From: Boesenbergia rotunda | Lineage: Eukaryota > Streptophyta > Magnoliopsida > Zingiberales > Zingiberaceae | Length of the DNA: 64,000 nt | Reading direction: 5' to 3' | Assembly: GCA_024364735.1 (NCBI GenBank) | Contig: JAGFNQ010005227.1 | Coordinates: forward strand, 1 to 64,000 | Part shown: piece by piece, positions 9,745-20,143 of the stretch | Layout of the letters: every line of letters starts with the position of its first letter | Position numbering within the stretch: the first letter of the stretch is position 1 | Notes under the pieces: generated by a model | What the model was told of the DNA's origin: nothing | Database searches by the model: none | What the model saw: only the letters and a program-made list of their open reading frames with translations | Translations under genes and position numbers: made by a program

Positions 9745-11966
9745 TGTTGGGACCGGGTGCATGTTGACATGGATGCGGGTTCGTAATTTTAAAATTAATT
9801 ACGTGCAGCGGAAGGTTTAACATAAATAATTTCATAAATTATTTAACCACACATCTAAGCATGCAACCTTATATTGTGTAGACATGATCATACATTTAAA
9901 ATTTTGTAGAAAGTAAACTAATTTACTTAGTACCTCGCGTAACTCGAAGGAAGGGACGAGATCCAACCGTAAGCGTCCCTTGGAAGCTCCGCCTCTATTC
10001 GCGTCCACGCCGAGTTTTCTTCGGGATGACTTCGTAAAAGCCACGAGTTTCGTGCCGACAAGAACTACTAGATTCTCCAAAGGCACGACAAGAATACCAA
10101 GAGAGAGATAGGAAGACTAACCACCAAACGAAGAACGGAATCAAGATTCCGGGAGGAAGGAAGGAGTTGCGCCCGCTTCTTCTTCTTCTTCGGCAGCTGC
10201 TTGGTGGATGAAGCTCACGGCAACAAAGGGGTCCTCCTTTTAGGGTCGGCGGCACTAGAGGAGGGAGAGGGAGAGAAGGAGAGAGAGAGAGGGCTTATTT
10301 CTAGATCTCTTAGATTAATCTCCAAGCATTGCCTTGGTTCCTTTATATAGTAGCCTCTCAATCGCCAAGTCTCCTTTTTATGGAATAAATTTTCATAAGA
10401 AATTTATCATATAAATTTTTCTATGAATCATTCCATCATGCCAAGTTTTTATCATAATTTAATTTATAATAAAAACAACCATGTTTCCCCTTTTATTATG
10501 GAATAAATTTTCACAAGAAATTTATTATATAAATTTTTCTTATCATGGAAAAATCAATTCATAATTGATTTTATAAAGTAAAATAAACTATTCAAAGTTT
10601 ATTTTAATTTCCATAAAAATAATAAACCAAACTTCGGTTTATAAAAATTTATATATTATCCATAATTTTATAAAACAAACCACGCTCGGTTTATTTTATA
10701 ATTTGAACCAAACAATTTGGTTCTCCCCTTTTAATGTGGCCGGCCAAACAAAGAGGGTGGGGAGCCTCTTTGGCCGGCCAAACCCAAGCCTATACCATAC
10801 GAATTAAACTCATTTAATTCGTCCAATAAGCCTTCAAAAGACTTAGCCATTTTAAGCTTCCAATGCGTCTCTGAAAAATTCAGATTCGACTTATCTCTCT
10901 TGATCGGAAAATCCAATTTTTAACTCGTTTTAAATCCCTCGGATTACTCGTAGTGCGTGTGACTAAATAGGCTTTCGATTTATGTTGGCCGTCTATAATT
11001 AACCAATTATAGAACGATCATGAGTGACACCTAGTAGTACATCATGATCCCCAATTAATCGAAAGATCAATGGTTGACCTCAGAAATTATTCTGAAACCC
11101 TTCAGCAGCTATAATGAGTCGTGCCTCATTCCCTTCACCATCTTATACCCACTTGGTTCAGGACACGGTCTATGTGTGTTAGTCCCCACTAGGCTGACTA
11201 CGTCACACCTAGCCCAAGTAGTGTCTTTCTCGTCCAACGGATTCTAATTACTCTCATGTTTCTGAGAGATTCATACTCTGAACATGTGATGCTCTGGCTA
11301 GAGGCTTCGAGTAACAATCCGACGATAGGCCTTGGGTATACATCTCCTCGCAAGGAGTGGTGAATCCTTTGTAGGCTGTTCAAACATCTTCGGGCACTTC
11401 GACTTATACCCAATTATCCTGGGTCCACACCTCCTTGGAGATGCTTGCTTAAGATGTCAAAGTATAAGTCTTCATGACCAAGATGACTTGAACACCGCAA
11501 GTCAAAGGAACATCGCACTTAAGCTGCAGTAAGAACTTCATTGACATATCTATATGTAGATTACCATATGAAGTTTTACAGCCAGTCACTCCAATGAACT
11601 AGTTCCCTTAACTAGTATTCATGTTTATCTCCGGACATCCCAATGTCACCAGCCAGTGAGAATCAGCTGATTAGAGAATAACCCATGCTAGTCTCAACAG
11701 AATTGATAGTGTCCGTATTTATCAATTCATCGACTAGGGACAATTTCAATACTTCACAATTGCACATGTAGAGATAATCACTAGTTGTGAATTCATCACA
11801 AATTCTCTCATGCTATGAATTGTATTGCGGACATTCAGTAAGTGAGTTCAAGATCTCAATCAAATACACAAGCATGTATACTCAAATAGTGAATATTCAT
11901 TTATTAAAATAAATGATTACAATCATAAGACGATTGCCTTAGGACACTTCTGTCACAATAATAACA
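9745..11966 (-). repeat. 3' LTR of B
   Basis: Collinear with 25741-27961. A TATATAAAG box (about 10341-10349) is on the minus strand. A GGCCGGCC pair is near 10740 and 10774. Short frames such as 9995-10255 recur in both LTRs only because the LTRs are nearly identical. The PPT (minus CCAAGTGGGAGTT) follows at 11967-11980. Confidence 0.9.
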
Positions 11967-11986
11967 AACTCCCACTTGGCCTAATG

Positions 11987-13110
11987 TCAATCGCTACGGT
12001 ATCCAATACCACAGGCTCTAACATGACCCTCAAACACACTTTGAGGCAAGGCCTTAGTTAAAGGATCCGCTAAATTTCTTTCAGTGGGAATTTTCTCAAT
12101 TTGTATATCATTCCTACTTATAATCTCTCTGATCAGATGATAGCGGCGAATCACATGTTTGGATCGCTGATGAGACCTTGGTTCCTTCGCTTGTGCAATA
12201 GCTCCATTGTTGTCGCAGTAAACCGGCACTGCTTCATCAATGGTTGGAACCACACCAAGTTCTGAGACAAACTTCTTGATCCAGACTGCTTCCTTTGCTG
12301 CTTCCGAAGCTGCAATATATTCCGCTTCCGTGGTAGAATCCGCTACGGTGTCTTGTTTGGAACTCTTCCAACTTATTGCACCTCCATTCAAAATAAATAC
12401 GTATCTGGACTGAGATTTAGAGTCATCCTTATCTGTCTGGAAACTGGCATCTGTATACCCACGTATTACCATATCACCTTCTCCATATATTAGGAACACA
12501 TCCTTAGTTCTTCTTAAGTACTTAAGGATTGTCTTGACAGCCGCCCAATGATCCATTCCTGGATCAGACTGGTATCTGCTTGTGACGCTCAGAGCATACG
12601 ATACATTGGGCCTAGTACATAATATAGCATACATGATAGATCCTATCGCGGATGCATAAGGAATCTTATTCATGCAAATCCTCTCGTATTCTGTGCGCGG
12701 ACACATAGACTTTGAAAGGTTGATCCCATGCCTGATGGGAAGGTAACCTTTCTTGGATTCCAACATGCTAAACCTTTTTAGCACTCAGTCTATATATGTA
12801 GACTGCGAAAGACCAAGCAACTGTTTTGATCTATCTCTATAGATTCTAATCCCAAGGATATAGGTTGCTTCTCCCAGGTCTTTCATGGAGAAAGTTTTGG
12901 ACAACCAAATTTTAACCGACTGTAAGACTGATATATCATTTCCTATAAGTAATATGTCATCGACATATAATACTAGGAATACGACTGCACTCCCACTAAC
13001 CTTCTCGTACACACAAGGTTCGTCAGGATTTTGTGAGAAATCAAACTCTTTGATCGTCTCATCAAAACGGATGTTCCAGCTCCTGGATGCTTGCTTCAGT
13101 CCATATATGG
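11987..13110 (-). pseudogene. pol: pol of B, 3' part: reverse transcriptase end and RNase H
   Basis: Reading begins at the F insertion inside the YGLKQ motif of reverse transcriptase. It passes LYVDDILLIG (catalytic Asp pair), then the RNase H domain with GYTDASFQTD, TEAEY and YCDNNGA, and ends NLADPLTKALPQ shortly before the 3' LTR. RNase H acidic residues are present. One in-frame stop (TGA, 12785-12787) lies between the RT thumb and the connection region. The upstream half is 20144-22159. Removing F's 7 kb and one TSD copy would make the two parts contiguous, so F arrived after B. Confidence 0.88.
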
Positions 13111-14702
13111 TGTAGGACCGGTGCCGTCGATAGAGGGGGGGGGGTGAATATCGATCGTGAAAACTTTCGTTAATATTTCGTAAGACTTCTGGACTCAGAG
13201 CGTTAGTGCAGCGGAAACATAAAAATAAAATAAAAGAAAGCAAAACAGGGGACACGGCAGGTTTATTTACTTGGTTCCCAACCCCCCAGGGTCAGTACGT
13301 CCAAGGCCTATGTACTCGGCGTTGAGTCCACTAATAGTCTCCTTTCCGGAATTTCCGGAGGCGGAGAAACCCGACTTACAGTGCAATATTACAAGCAATA
13401 ATAAAGAAAAATAAATACTGTAATTAATTGCAAACCAAGCAAAAATGTGAAGCTCGGCCGATCTGGACCTCCGAAGTGCCGCGCACTTCCTCCTGGAGCC
13501 TCCCGATCGCAGAGCCTCGTCTTTAGCGCGTTGTCGTCGGTCGGAATGAATAGAATCGCAGTTAGGAAGTGTGTTGGAAGAAGAGGGGTCGAAGCCCCTT
13601 TTATAGCCCTCCTGGGGGCGCCCTGGTCGACGGGGGCGCCCCGGAAGACTCGGTCAACTCTTATCTTCACGCCTACTTCGCCGCAGGTGATAAGAACTTT
13701 GACCAGGGTGTCCCGGATGACCCGGGCACCCCCTTGAGGGCTTATCCTGTGTTCTGGCTTCGAAACAGCAAAACAGCTACTAATCAGGGCGCCCCGGACG
13801 CTCCGGGCGCCCCGGACGCTCCGGGCGCCCCGGTTGACACCTGTTCTGCAAACACACGTTTGCTGCATGTATAGTACTGCCTGGGGGCGCCCCGGATGCT
13901 CTGGGTGCCCCGGTTGACACCTATTTTGACTGCATCACGAAACTGCATGTTTAGTACTACCTGGGGGCGCCCCGGACGCTCCGGGCGCCCCCAACAGCCT
14001 TTTTCAGCAACTTGCTTTGTCTCCGGTTCTTGGTACCTACAAGATACACAAATACAAAGCACATATACATACAATGTTAGGCTTAAGGACTTGGTTCGGA
14101 CTTCGGATTGGCACGAAATCCTAGGTTGAACCGACACAAACTCTTACCCCCGAGAAAGCGCCTTTCACCTACTCCTTTCAGGAGACGGTTGCCACCCGGT
14201 CCTTCGGGTGGACTTTTGCCTAGCCGCCCTTCGCTAGGTCTTGGATACCAAGCATCCCTTCGCTTGGTGCCTAGCAGCCCTTCGCTAGGTCTTGTTTCCC
14301 TGACAGCCCTTCGTCAGGTGCCCAGCAGCCCTTCGCTAGGACTTGTTCCCCTGACAACCCTTCGTCAGGTGCCTAGCAGCCCTTCGCTAGGACTTATTTT
14401 CCTGACAGCCCTTCGTCAGGTGCCTAGCAGCCCTTCGCTAGGTCTTTTCTTTCTGGCAACCCTTCGCCAGAGCCTAGCAGCCCTTCGCTAGGTCTTTTTC
14501 GTTCTGGCAGCCCTTCGCCAGAGCCTAGCAGCCCTTCGCTAGGTCTTAGGGTTTCCATGCCTAGCTTAACTAGGACTTTTCTCAGGCTTAGGTTACTTCT
14601 CCTTCGCTCCCCTTTGTCTGTTCAACATATTACTGACTTAAGTACATTGTCAAACATTAAAACACATAAAGGAGAACATCATTGATGCAACTTGCACCAA
14701 CA
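13111..14702 (-). repeat. 3' LTR of F
   Basis: In the minus direction: stem-loop array (14192-14573), then GGGGCGCC/GGCGCCCC palindromes (about 13610-13990), TATAAAAGG (about 13598-13605), then the G-rich GATAGAGGGGGGGG terminus. Minus-strand PPT AAAAAGGGGGAGAT follows at 14703-14716. Confidence 0.92.
14192..14573 (-). repeat. Array of covarying stem-loops in F LTR (left copy)
   Basis: About 14 units of about 20 bp, each with complementary arms round a constant AGCCCTTC-type loop. Arm pairs include CCTAGC/GCTAGG, CCTGAC/GTCAGG, TCTGGC/GCCAGA, ACCAAGC/GCTTGGT and CCACCCG/CGGGTGG. Arms differ between units but stay complementary; at least one unit (CCCAGC/GCTAGG) has a mismatch. Repeated in the right LTR at 19628-20010. 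Confidence 0.85.
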
Positions 14703-14716
14703 ATCTCCCCCTTTTT

Positions 14717-16224
14717 GATGTTTGACAATAACTTAAGTTAGATTGGTTTAAGGGGCTAAATTACTATCCTTGGGATAGAAAAACTAAAAGGTATAGGTTT
14801 TGGGAGAGTAAAAAATTTTCTAACTGAAAAAAAATTCTAACTTAAGCACTCTCTCCCCCTTTGTCATGCATCAAAAAAACTTGCATCAACAATAAAAAAC
14901 TTTGAATTTTTGTTTTGAAAATACTTAGTGCAATTTTGTTTTTTAAAAAATTACATAAATTTGAAAAATGTTCTAGGTTTAAAATATAAGTACTTTGAAA
15001 AGATGATTTGTAAGGAGTGCAAGTACTTTTAAAAGATTATTTAAATCCCTTTTTGAAAAAATATAAGTATAATTTTTGAGAAATTAAGTACTTAACAATA
15101 CATTTGAAAATATTTTTTTTTAAAATTAAGAATATTGGTTTTGAAAGACATAAGTATTTTTTTTCGAAAATATTTTACTTGATTGAGTTTCTTTTCCAGT
15201 CTGACACCATCCTAGGAAACCTTGTTGACCACAAGGGCATTTCCTAAGTGTCCTGGAAAGTTTTCAAACAAGTAAATATTATTATAAATTTTTAAGAAAA
15301 ATGATAATATTTCACAAAGTATGTGCTGAAAAACTGTGTGAATTTTGAAGATCTAATATTTTACTTAACTTGGTTTATTTTCCAGTCTGACACTATCCTA
15401 GGAAACCTTGTTGACCACAAGGACATTTCCTAAGTGTCCTGGGAATTTTCCAACCTAAGTAACTATTATTTCAAAATCATTTCATAAGTCACATAAATTT
15501 TAACAAGTGGTATTTTGAAAAACATAGATTTTTAGTATTTTAAAAGCATGTAATTGAATAATTCTTTTAATTTGACCTCCCCCTAAACTTGACTCAGTCC
15601 TGGGAAGCTTGTTGACCACAAGTACTCTTCCTTTGAGTCTTAAGGTTTGATTCAAATCAAAGGAATTTTCTAATAATAAAAAATAGTTTAAGACTTGAAA
15701 AAATTTGACTCAGACTCCCCCTAAATCTGACACATCCTAGGAGTCCTTTTTAGATTATGAAGTGGACCTTCCTCTGTGTCTTTAGGGTTTATCAGAATCA
15801 AAAGAACAGGTAAACATTTGATTTTTGCAATAGGTAAAATCTTTTTCGAAAAGCCACAAGTGATAACGATTAAAGCATGATTTTCGAAAAGATATTTTCA
15901 AATAATAGTAATGTTTTTAAAGTGCAGTTTGAAAAATATGAAAAGCACTCCCCCTGCATCAGTGCCGTTTGACTCTATCTAAGTGCCCTAAGGAACTTTA
16001 GTGCTGTCCTAAGAGGCTTGTGTCTAATTGCGTGAGTCAATCAATTTTTGAAAACAATATACCTTTTTGAAAAATGTGTAATATATATAATCAATCAGAC
16101 AAGCATGAATTCCATAAAAACATTATTATGTTAAAGCTCTATTTTGAAAAATATATTTTTAGGAAAATATTCTAACAATTTTAAAAAATAATTTTGAAAA
16201 ATATTTTTCAATTCATTAGTCCTT
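14717..16224 (-). other. Non-coding F internal region with dyad repeats
   Basis: No gene. At about 15196-15260, 15384-15448, 15585-15645 and 15715-15785 a 60 bp motif recurs. The first three copies contain CTTGT-TGACC-ACAAG dyads flanked by partly complementary AGGAAA/TTTCCT, changed to GGAAG/CTTCC in the third; the fourth is more diverged. The rest is A/T-rich and unassigned. Confidence 0.6.
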
Positions 16225-16290
16225 AACATCTCACCCATTTTAGATGTATCAATACAACAAGCATGATTGCCTTATAGGTGTATTGTGAGA
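16225..16290 (-). other. Conserved stem element of F
   Basis: CATCTCAC (16225-16232) and GTGAGATG (16283-16290). F has a single copy, next to the conserved non-coding block. Confidence 0.6.
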
Positions 16291-16377
16291 TGCTTGAATC
16301 ATTTTCCATTATTAAATCTAAGATTTAATTGAAATTTGTGTTAGATTCGAATTTGACAAAAGATAATTTGAATTTGA

Positions 16378-16660
16378 ATTTCAGAAATTGGCTTCCAGGT
16401 CTTGGCGAGGCACTAGGCCTTCTTTGGCCGTAGCCTTATGGGATCATCCACCCTTTCCTTGACAAAGCCTTTTAATGAAATTTCATTTTCAAATTAAATT
16501 AGGTCATTTTCTGGTCTAACTAGCTTGGGTCTTGGATCGGTAGCTTCGGCTGGTTTCACCAGTCTAAAGAGACCAAGTAGACTTGATCTTATTAGAGTTG
16601 GTTTCCCCAACGTACTATCATCTCACCTCCTCCCAATACTATGTTGCCAAATTTCAATTA
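16378..16660 (-). other. Conserved non-coding block (F copy)
   Basis: Near-identical to 7439-7680, 62259-62545 and the reverse of 44085-44335, although F's coding gene is unlike theirs. Landmarks are TTGGCTTCCAGGTCTTGGCG and GGATCGGTAGCTTCGGCTGG. Confidence 0.78.
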
Positions 16661-16959
16661 TCTTTTTCTTATGACCTTTCTAAATTATGCATAAAAATTA
16701 AATATGAATGGCATGTCATATATTTTAAAGGAAAATAGCAAATGCATGGCATGACAATTATGCATGAGTCAAACAAGTCAAGACATTTTATTTTTGTTTC
16801 TAAGAATGTATCAAATTCTCGATTTGATACATATCGTGTGAACCTGCGAATATGTCAACCCATTTTGACATATTTGATTTTATTGAATTAATTATTGCGG
16901 TTTGGGTAAGGTTTTAGTTTGGTTCAGGTTTAAGTGATTTAAGATTGGATTTAGTTGAA

Positions 16960-17550
16960 TTAAAATTGAGTTAATTTGAATTTAATTGAATTAAAGTTGA
17001 GTTAATTTGAATTTAATTGAAAAGTGAATTAATTTGAATTAATTGAATTAAAGTGAATTTATTGAATTAATTTGAATTAATTGAATTAACTTGAATTTGA
17101 ATTTAAGTGGATTAAATCGAATTTAATCGAATTTAATTTAAGTGGATTAAATCGAATTTAATTGAATTTAATTGAATTTAAGTGGATTAATTCAAATTAT
17201 TTGTTGCTTTAACTGAAGTTTAATTGAATTAAATTGATTTAATTGAGGTTTAATTGAATTAAATTGATTTAATTGAAGTTTAATTGAATTAAATTGATTT
17301 AATTGAAGTTTAATTGAATTAAGTTGATTTAATTGAAGTTTAATTGAATTAAGTTGATTTAATTGAAGTTTAATTGAATTAAGTTGATTTAATTGAAGTT
17401 TAATTGAATTAAGTTGATTTAATTGAAGTTAATTGAATTAAGTTGATTTAATTGAAGTTAATTTGATTAATTAATATTTATTTGAATTAATTAAGATTTA
17501 ATTAATTTAATTAAGATTTAATTGATTTAACTGAATTAATTAAGATTTAA
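16960..17550 (-). repeat. A/T-rich tandem repeats in F
   Basis: About nine units of 30 bp (AATTGAAGTT TAATTGAATT AAGTTGATTT) occupy about 17210-17470. Shorter TTTGAATTTAATTGAA repeats lie before, and TTAATTAAGATTTA repeats after. No coding signal. Confidence 0.85.
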
Positions 17551-18459
17551 CTAAGGTTTAATTAACAATTGTGGGTTTAAATTCATTATTTTCATTATTT
17601 CGAAAATTTCTTCTTCGTTTTTATTTTTCTTTCCGAATTTTTCTATTAATTTTGATTTATTTGATCCTTTGTAATTTTCATTAATTATTGTCCTAATCTT
17701 AGAAAATTCCATTTCCTCCTCAAAATCAATATCCTGTGTAGAGTAAAATGGGCCACTAGTTAAGGTTTTATAGTAGTCTTCAGGATTATCTATAATTAAA
17801 TTATTATCAAGAATAAAATCATTTTTATCCTCAGAATAATTTTTAATTAAATCATGTTTATCCTCAGAATAATTTTCAATAAAATCATGTTTATTCTCAG
17901 AATAATTTTCAATTAAATCATGTTTATCCTCAGAATTATCCTTAAGGTTTTCAAATTCAAATTCGGAGTTATCCTTAGGATTAACTTTTTCTGAATTAAA
18001 ATTGTCAGTAATATTATCAGAATTGATTTTATCAGAATTATTATCAGAATAATTATCAGAATTAATTTTATTAATTTCTGAATTTATATTTTGAATTAAA
18101 CAATTAATTTCTGATATTTTAGTCATATCTTTATTTTCTAACTTATCATGCAAGAGGCTAATTTTATTATGCAGTAATTCTAATTTATCAGAAAAATTAA
18201 CTAAATTATCACAAAATATTGCAGGAAAAATTTTCGAAACATAAATTTTCCGTACCTTCGTCGGACACTTGTTTTTGTAGTGTCCGTACTTCTCGCATTT
18301 GAAGCATTGTACATGTTCCTTGTTCTTCCGGACTCCTGGCGCTGGTACCTCCTTCGCCGCCGGTGGTGTAGACCGAGTCTTACGAGTAGGGCACTGATTT
18401 TTATAGTGCCCTCTCTCCCTGCACGTGAAACAAATAATATGCAATTTAAAATTAGACAT
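17551..18459 (-). CDS. Double zinc-knuckle gag-like protein of F
   Basis: Intact 303-codon frame; ATG chosen at 18459 (MSNFKLHIICFTC), 93 bases from the PBS. Two CCHC knuckles are CFTCRERGHYKNQC and CFKCEKYGHYKNKC (residues about 10-70), separated by a Pro/Ala/basic linker. A coiled-coil-like segment (LELLHNKISLLHDKLENKD) follows, then Asn/Asp/Ser-rich repeats with about four copies of SEDKHDLIENY. A charged C-terminus ends LNPQLLIKP. The capsid helical domain of ordinary copia gag is absent, so this is a nucleocapsid-like RNA-binding protein rather than full gag. The A/T-rich composition is unlike the gag genes of A, E and G. It may bind its own RNA for packaging into particles made by another element (inference). 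Lack of stops in a pol-less element points to recent activity or constraint. Confidence 0.75.
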   Translation of the reverse strand: MSNFKLHIICFTCRERGHYKNQCPTRKTRSTPPAAKEVPAPGVRKNKEHVQCFKCEKYGHYKNKCPTKVRKIYVSKIFPAIFCDNLVNFSDKLELLHNKISLLHDKLENKDMTKISEINCLIQNINSEINKINSDNYSDNNSDKINSDNITDNFNSEKVNPKDNSEFEFENLKDNSEDKHDLIENYSENKHDFIENYSEDKHDLIKNYSEDKNDFILDNNLIIDNPEDYYKTLTSGPFYSTQDIDFEEEMEFSKIRTIINENYKGSNKSKLIEKFGKKNKNEEEIFEIMKIMNLNPQLLIKP

Positions 18460-18551
18460 TAAAAGAAATTGTACCTGATTCACCCCTGGGCTCCCCCTCA
18501 ACTCCTGGCGTCGTTGCTCCGTCGGCGGTTAGTCCGGTGAAGAGTGGCTCG

Positions 18552-18563
18552 GCTCTGATACCA
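18552..18563 (-). other. Primer-binding site of F
   Basis: Minus-strand TGGTATCAGAGC, an exact match to the plant tRNA-iMet type, two bases from the 5' LTR. Confidence 0.9.
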
Positions 18564-18565
18564 CT

Positions 18566-20138
18566 TGTAGGACCGGTGCCGTCGATAGAGGGGGGGGGTG
18601 AATATCGATCGTGAAAACTTTCGTTAATATTTCGTAAGACTTCTGGACTCAGAGCGTTAGTGCAGCGGAAACATAAAAATAAAATAAAAGAAAGCAAAAC
18701 AGGGGACACGACAGGTTTATTTACTTGGTTCGCAACCCCCCAGGGTCAGTACGTCCAAGGCCTATGTACTCGACGTTGAGTCCACTAATAGTCTCCTTTC
18801 CGGAATTTCCGGAGGCGGAGAAACCCGACTTACAGTGCAATATTACAAGCAATAATAAAGAAAAATAAATACTGTAATTAATTGCAAACCAAGCAAAAAT
18901 GTGAAGCTCGGCCGATCTGGACCTCCGAAGTGCCGCGCACTTCCTCCTGGAGCCTCCCGGTCACAGAGCCTCGTCTTTAGCGCGTTGTCGTCGGTCGGAA
19001 TGAATAGAATCACAGTTAGGAAGTGTGTTGGAAGAAGAGGGGTCGAAGCCCCTTTTATAGCCCTCCTGGGGGCGCCCTGGTCGACGGGGGCACCCCGGAA
19101 GACTCGGTCAACTCTTATCTTCACGCCTACTTCGCCGCAGGTGATAAGAACTTTGACCAGGGCGCCCCGGATGACCCGGGCACCCCCTTGAGGGCTTATC
19201 CTGTGTTCTGGCTTCGAAACAGCAAAACAGCTACTAATCAGGGCGCCCCGGACGCTCCGGGCGCCCCGGTTGACACCTGTTCTGCAAACACACGTTTGCT
19301 GCATGTATAGTACTGCCTGGGGGCGCCCCGGATGCTCCGGGCGCCTCGGTTGACACCTATTTTGACTGCATCACGAAACTGCATGTTTAGTACTACCTGG
19401 GGGCGCCCCGGACGCTCCGGGCGCCCCCAACAGCCTTTTTCAGCAACTTGCTTTGTCTCCGGTTCTTGGTACCTACAAGATACACAAATACAAAGCACAT
19501 ATACATACAATGTTAGGCTTAAGGACTTGGTTCGGACTTCGGATTGGCACGAAATCCTACGTCGAACCGACGCAAACTCTTACCCCCGAGAAAGCGCCTT
19601 TCACCTACTCCTTTCAGGAGACGGTTGCCACCCGGTCCTTCGGGTGGACTTTTGCCTAGCCGCCCTTTGCTAGGTCTTGGATACCAAGCATCCCTTCGCT
19701 TGGTGCCTAGCAGCCCTTCGCTAGGTCTTGTTTCCCTGACAGCCCTTCGTCAGGTGCCCAGCAGCCCTTCGCTAGGACTTGTTCCCCTGACAACCCTTCG
19801 TCAGGTGCCTAGCAGCCCTTCGTTAGGACTTATTTTCCTGACAGCCCTTCGTCAGGTGCCTAGCAGCCCTTCGCTAGGTCTTTTCTTTCTGGCAACCCTT
19901 CGCCAGAGCCTAGCAGCCCTTCGCTAGGTCTTTTTCGTTCTGGCAGCCCTTCGCCAGAGCCTAGCAGCCCTTCGCTAGGTCTTAGGGTTTCCATGCCTAG
20001 CTTAACTAGGACTTTTCTCAGGCTTAGGTTACTTCTCCTTCGCTCCCCTTTGTCTGTTCAACATATTACTGACTTAAGTACATTGTCAAACATTAAAACA
20101 CATAAAGGAGAACATCATTGATGCAACTTGCACCAACA
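18566..20138 (-). repeat. 5' LTR of F
   Basis: Collinear with 13111-14702, with the stem-loop array at 19628-20010 and TATAAAAGG at about 19052-19059. One GGCGCCCC unit fewer than the other LTR. Confidence 0.93.
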
Positions 20139-20143
20139 TATGG

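Larger units (their letters stand above)
13111..20138 (-). mobile_element. Element F: pol-less LTR element with intact zinc-knuckle gene
   Basis: TGTAGG...CCAACA ends with TSD TATGG at 13106-13110 and 20139-20143. LTRs 13111-14702 (1592 bp) and 18566-20138 (1573 bp) differ mainly by one 18-base GGCGCCCC repeat unit. The internal part (14703-18565) has PBS, PPT, one 303-codon frame, the conserved non-coding block and long A/T-rich repeats. No protease, integrase or reverse transcriptase is present, so it must depend on another element. LTR ends and non-coding modules tie it to the A/E/G group. Confidence 0.93.

Noticed and set aside
9832..10255. 84- and 86-residue frames repeated in B's LTRs (9832-10255; 25828-26251)
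   Set aside because: Their conservation follows from LTR identity; overlapping frames, no domain, downstream of the LTR TATA box. At most untested upstream frames.
13447..13874. Open frames on the plus strand with PGAPDAPGAP-like repeats (also 18901-19310, 56835-57124)
   Set aside because: They are readings of GGCGCCCC palindrome arrays in LTRs, antisense to the elements, with no start context or homologous protein.
14108..14491. 127-residue frame with SSPSLGL repeats (also 19544-19927)
   Set aside because: A shadow of the stem-loop array in F's LTRs; the repeat structure explains the open frame.
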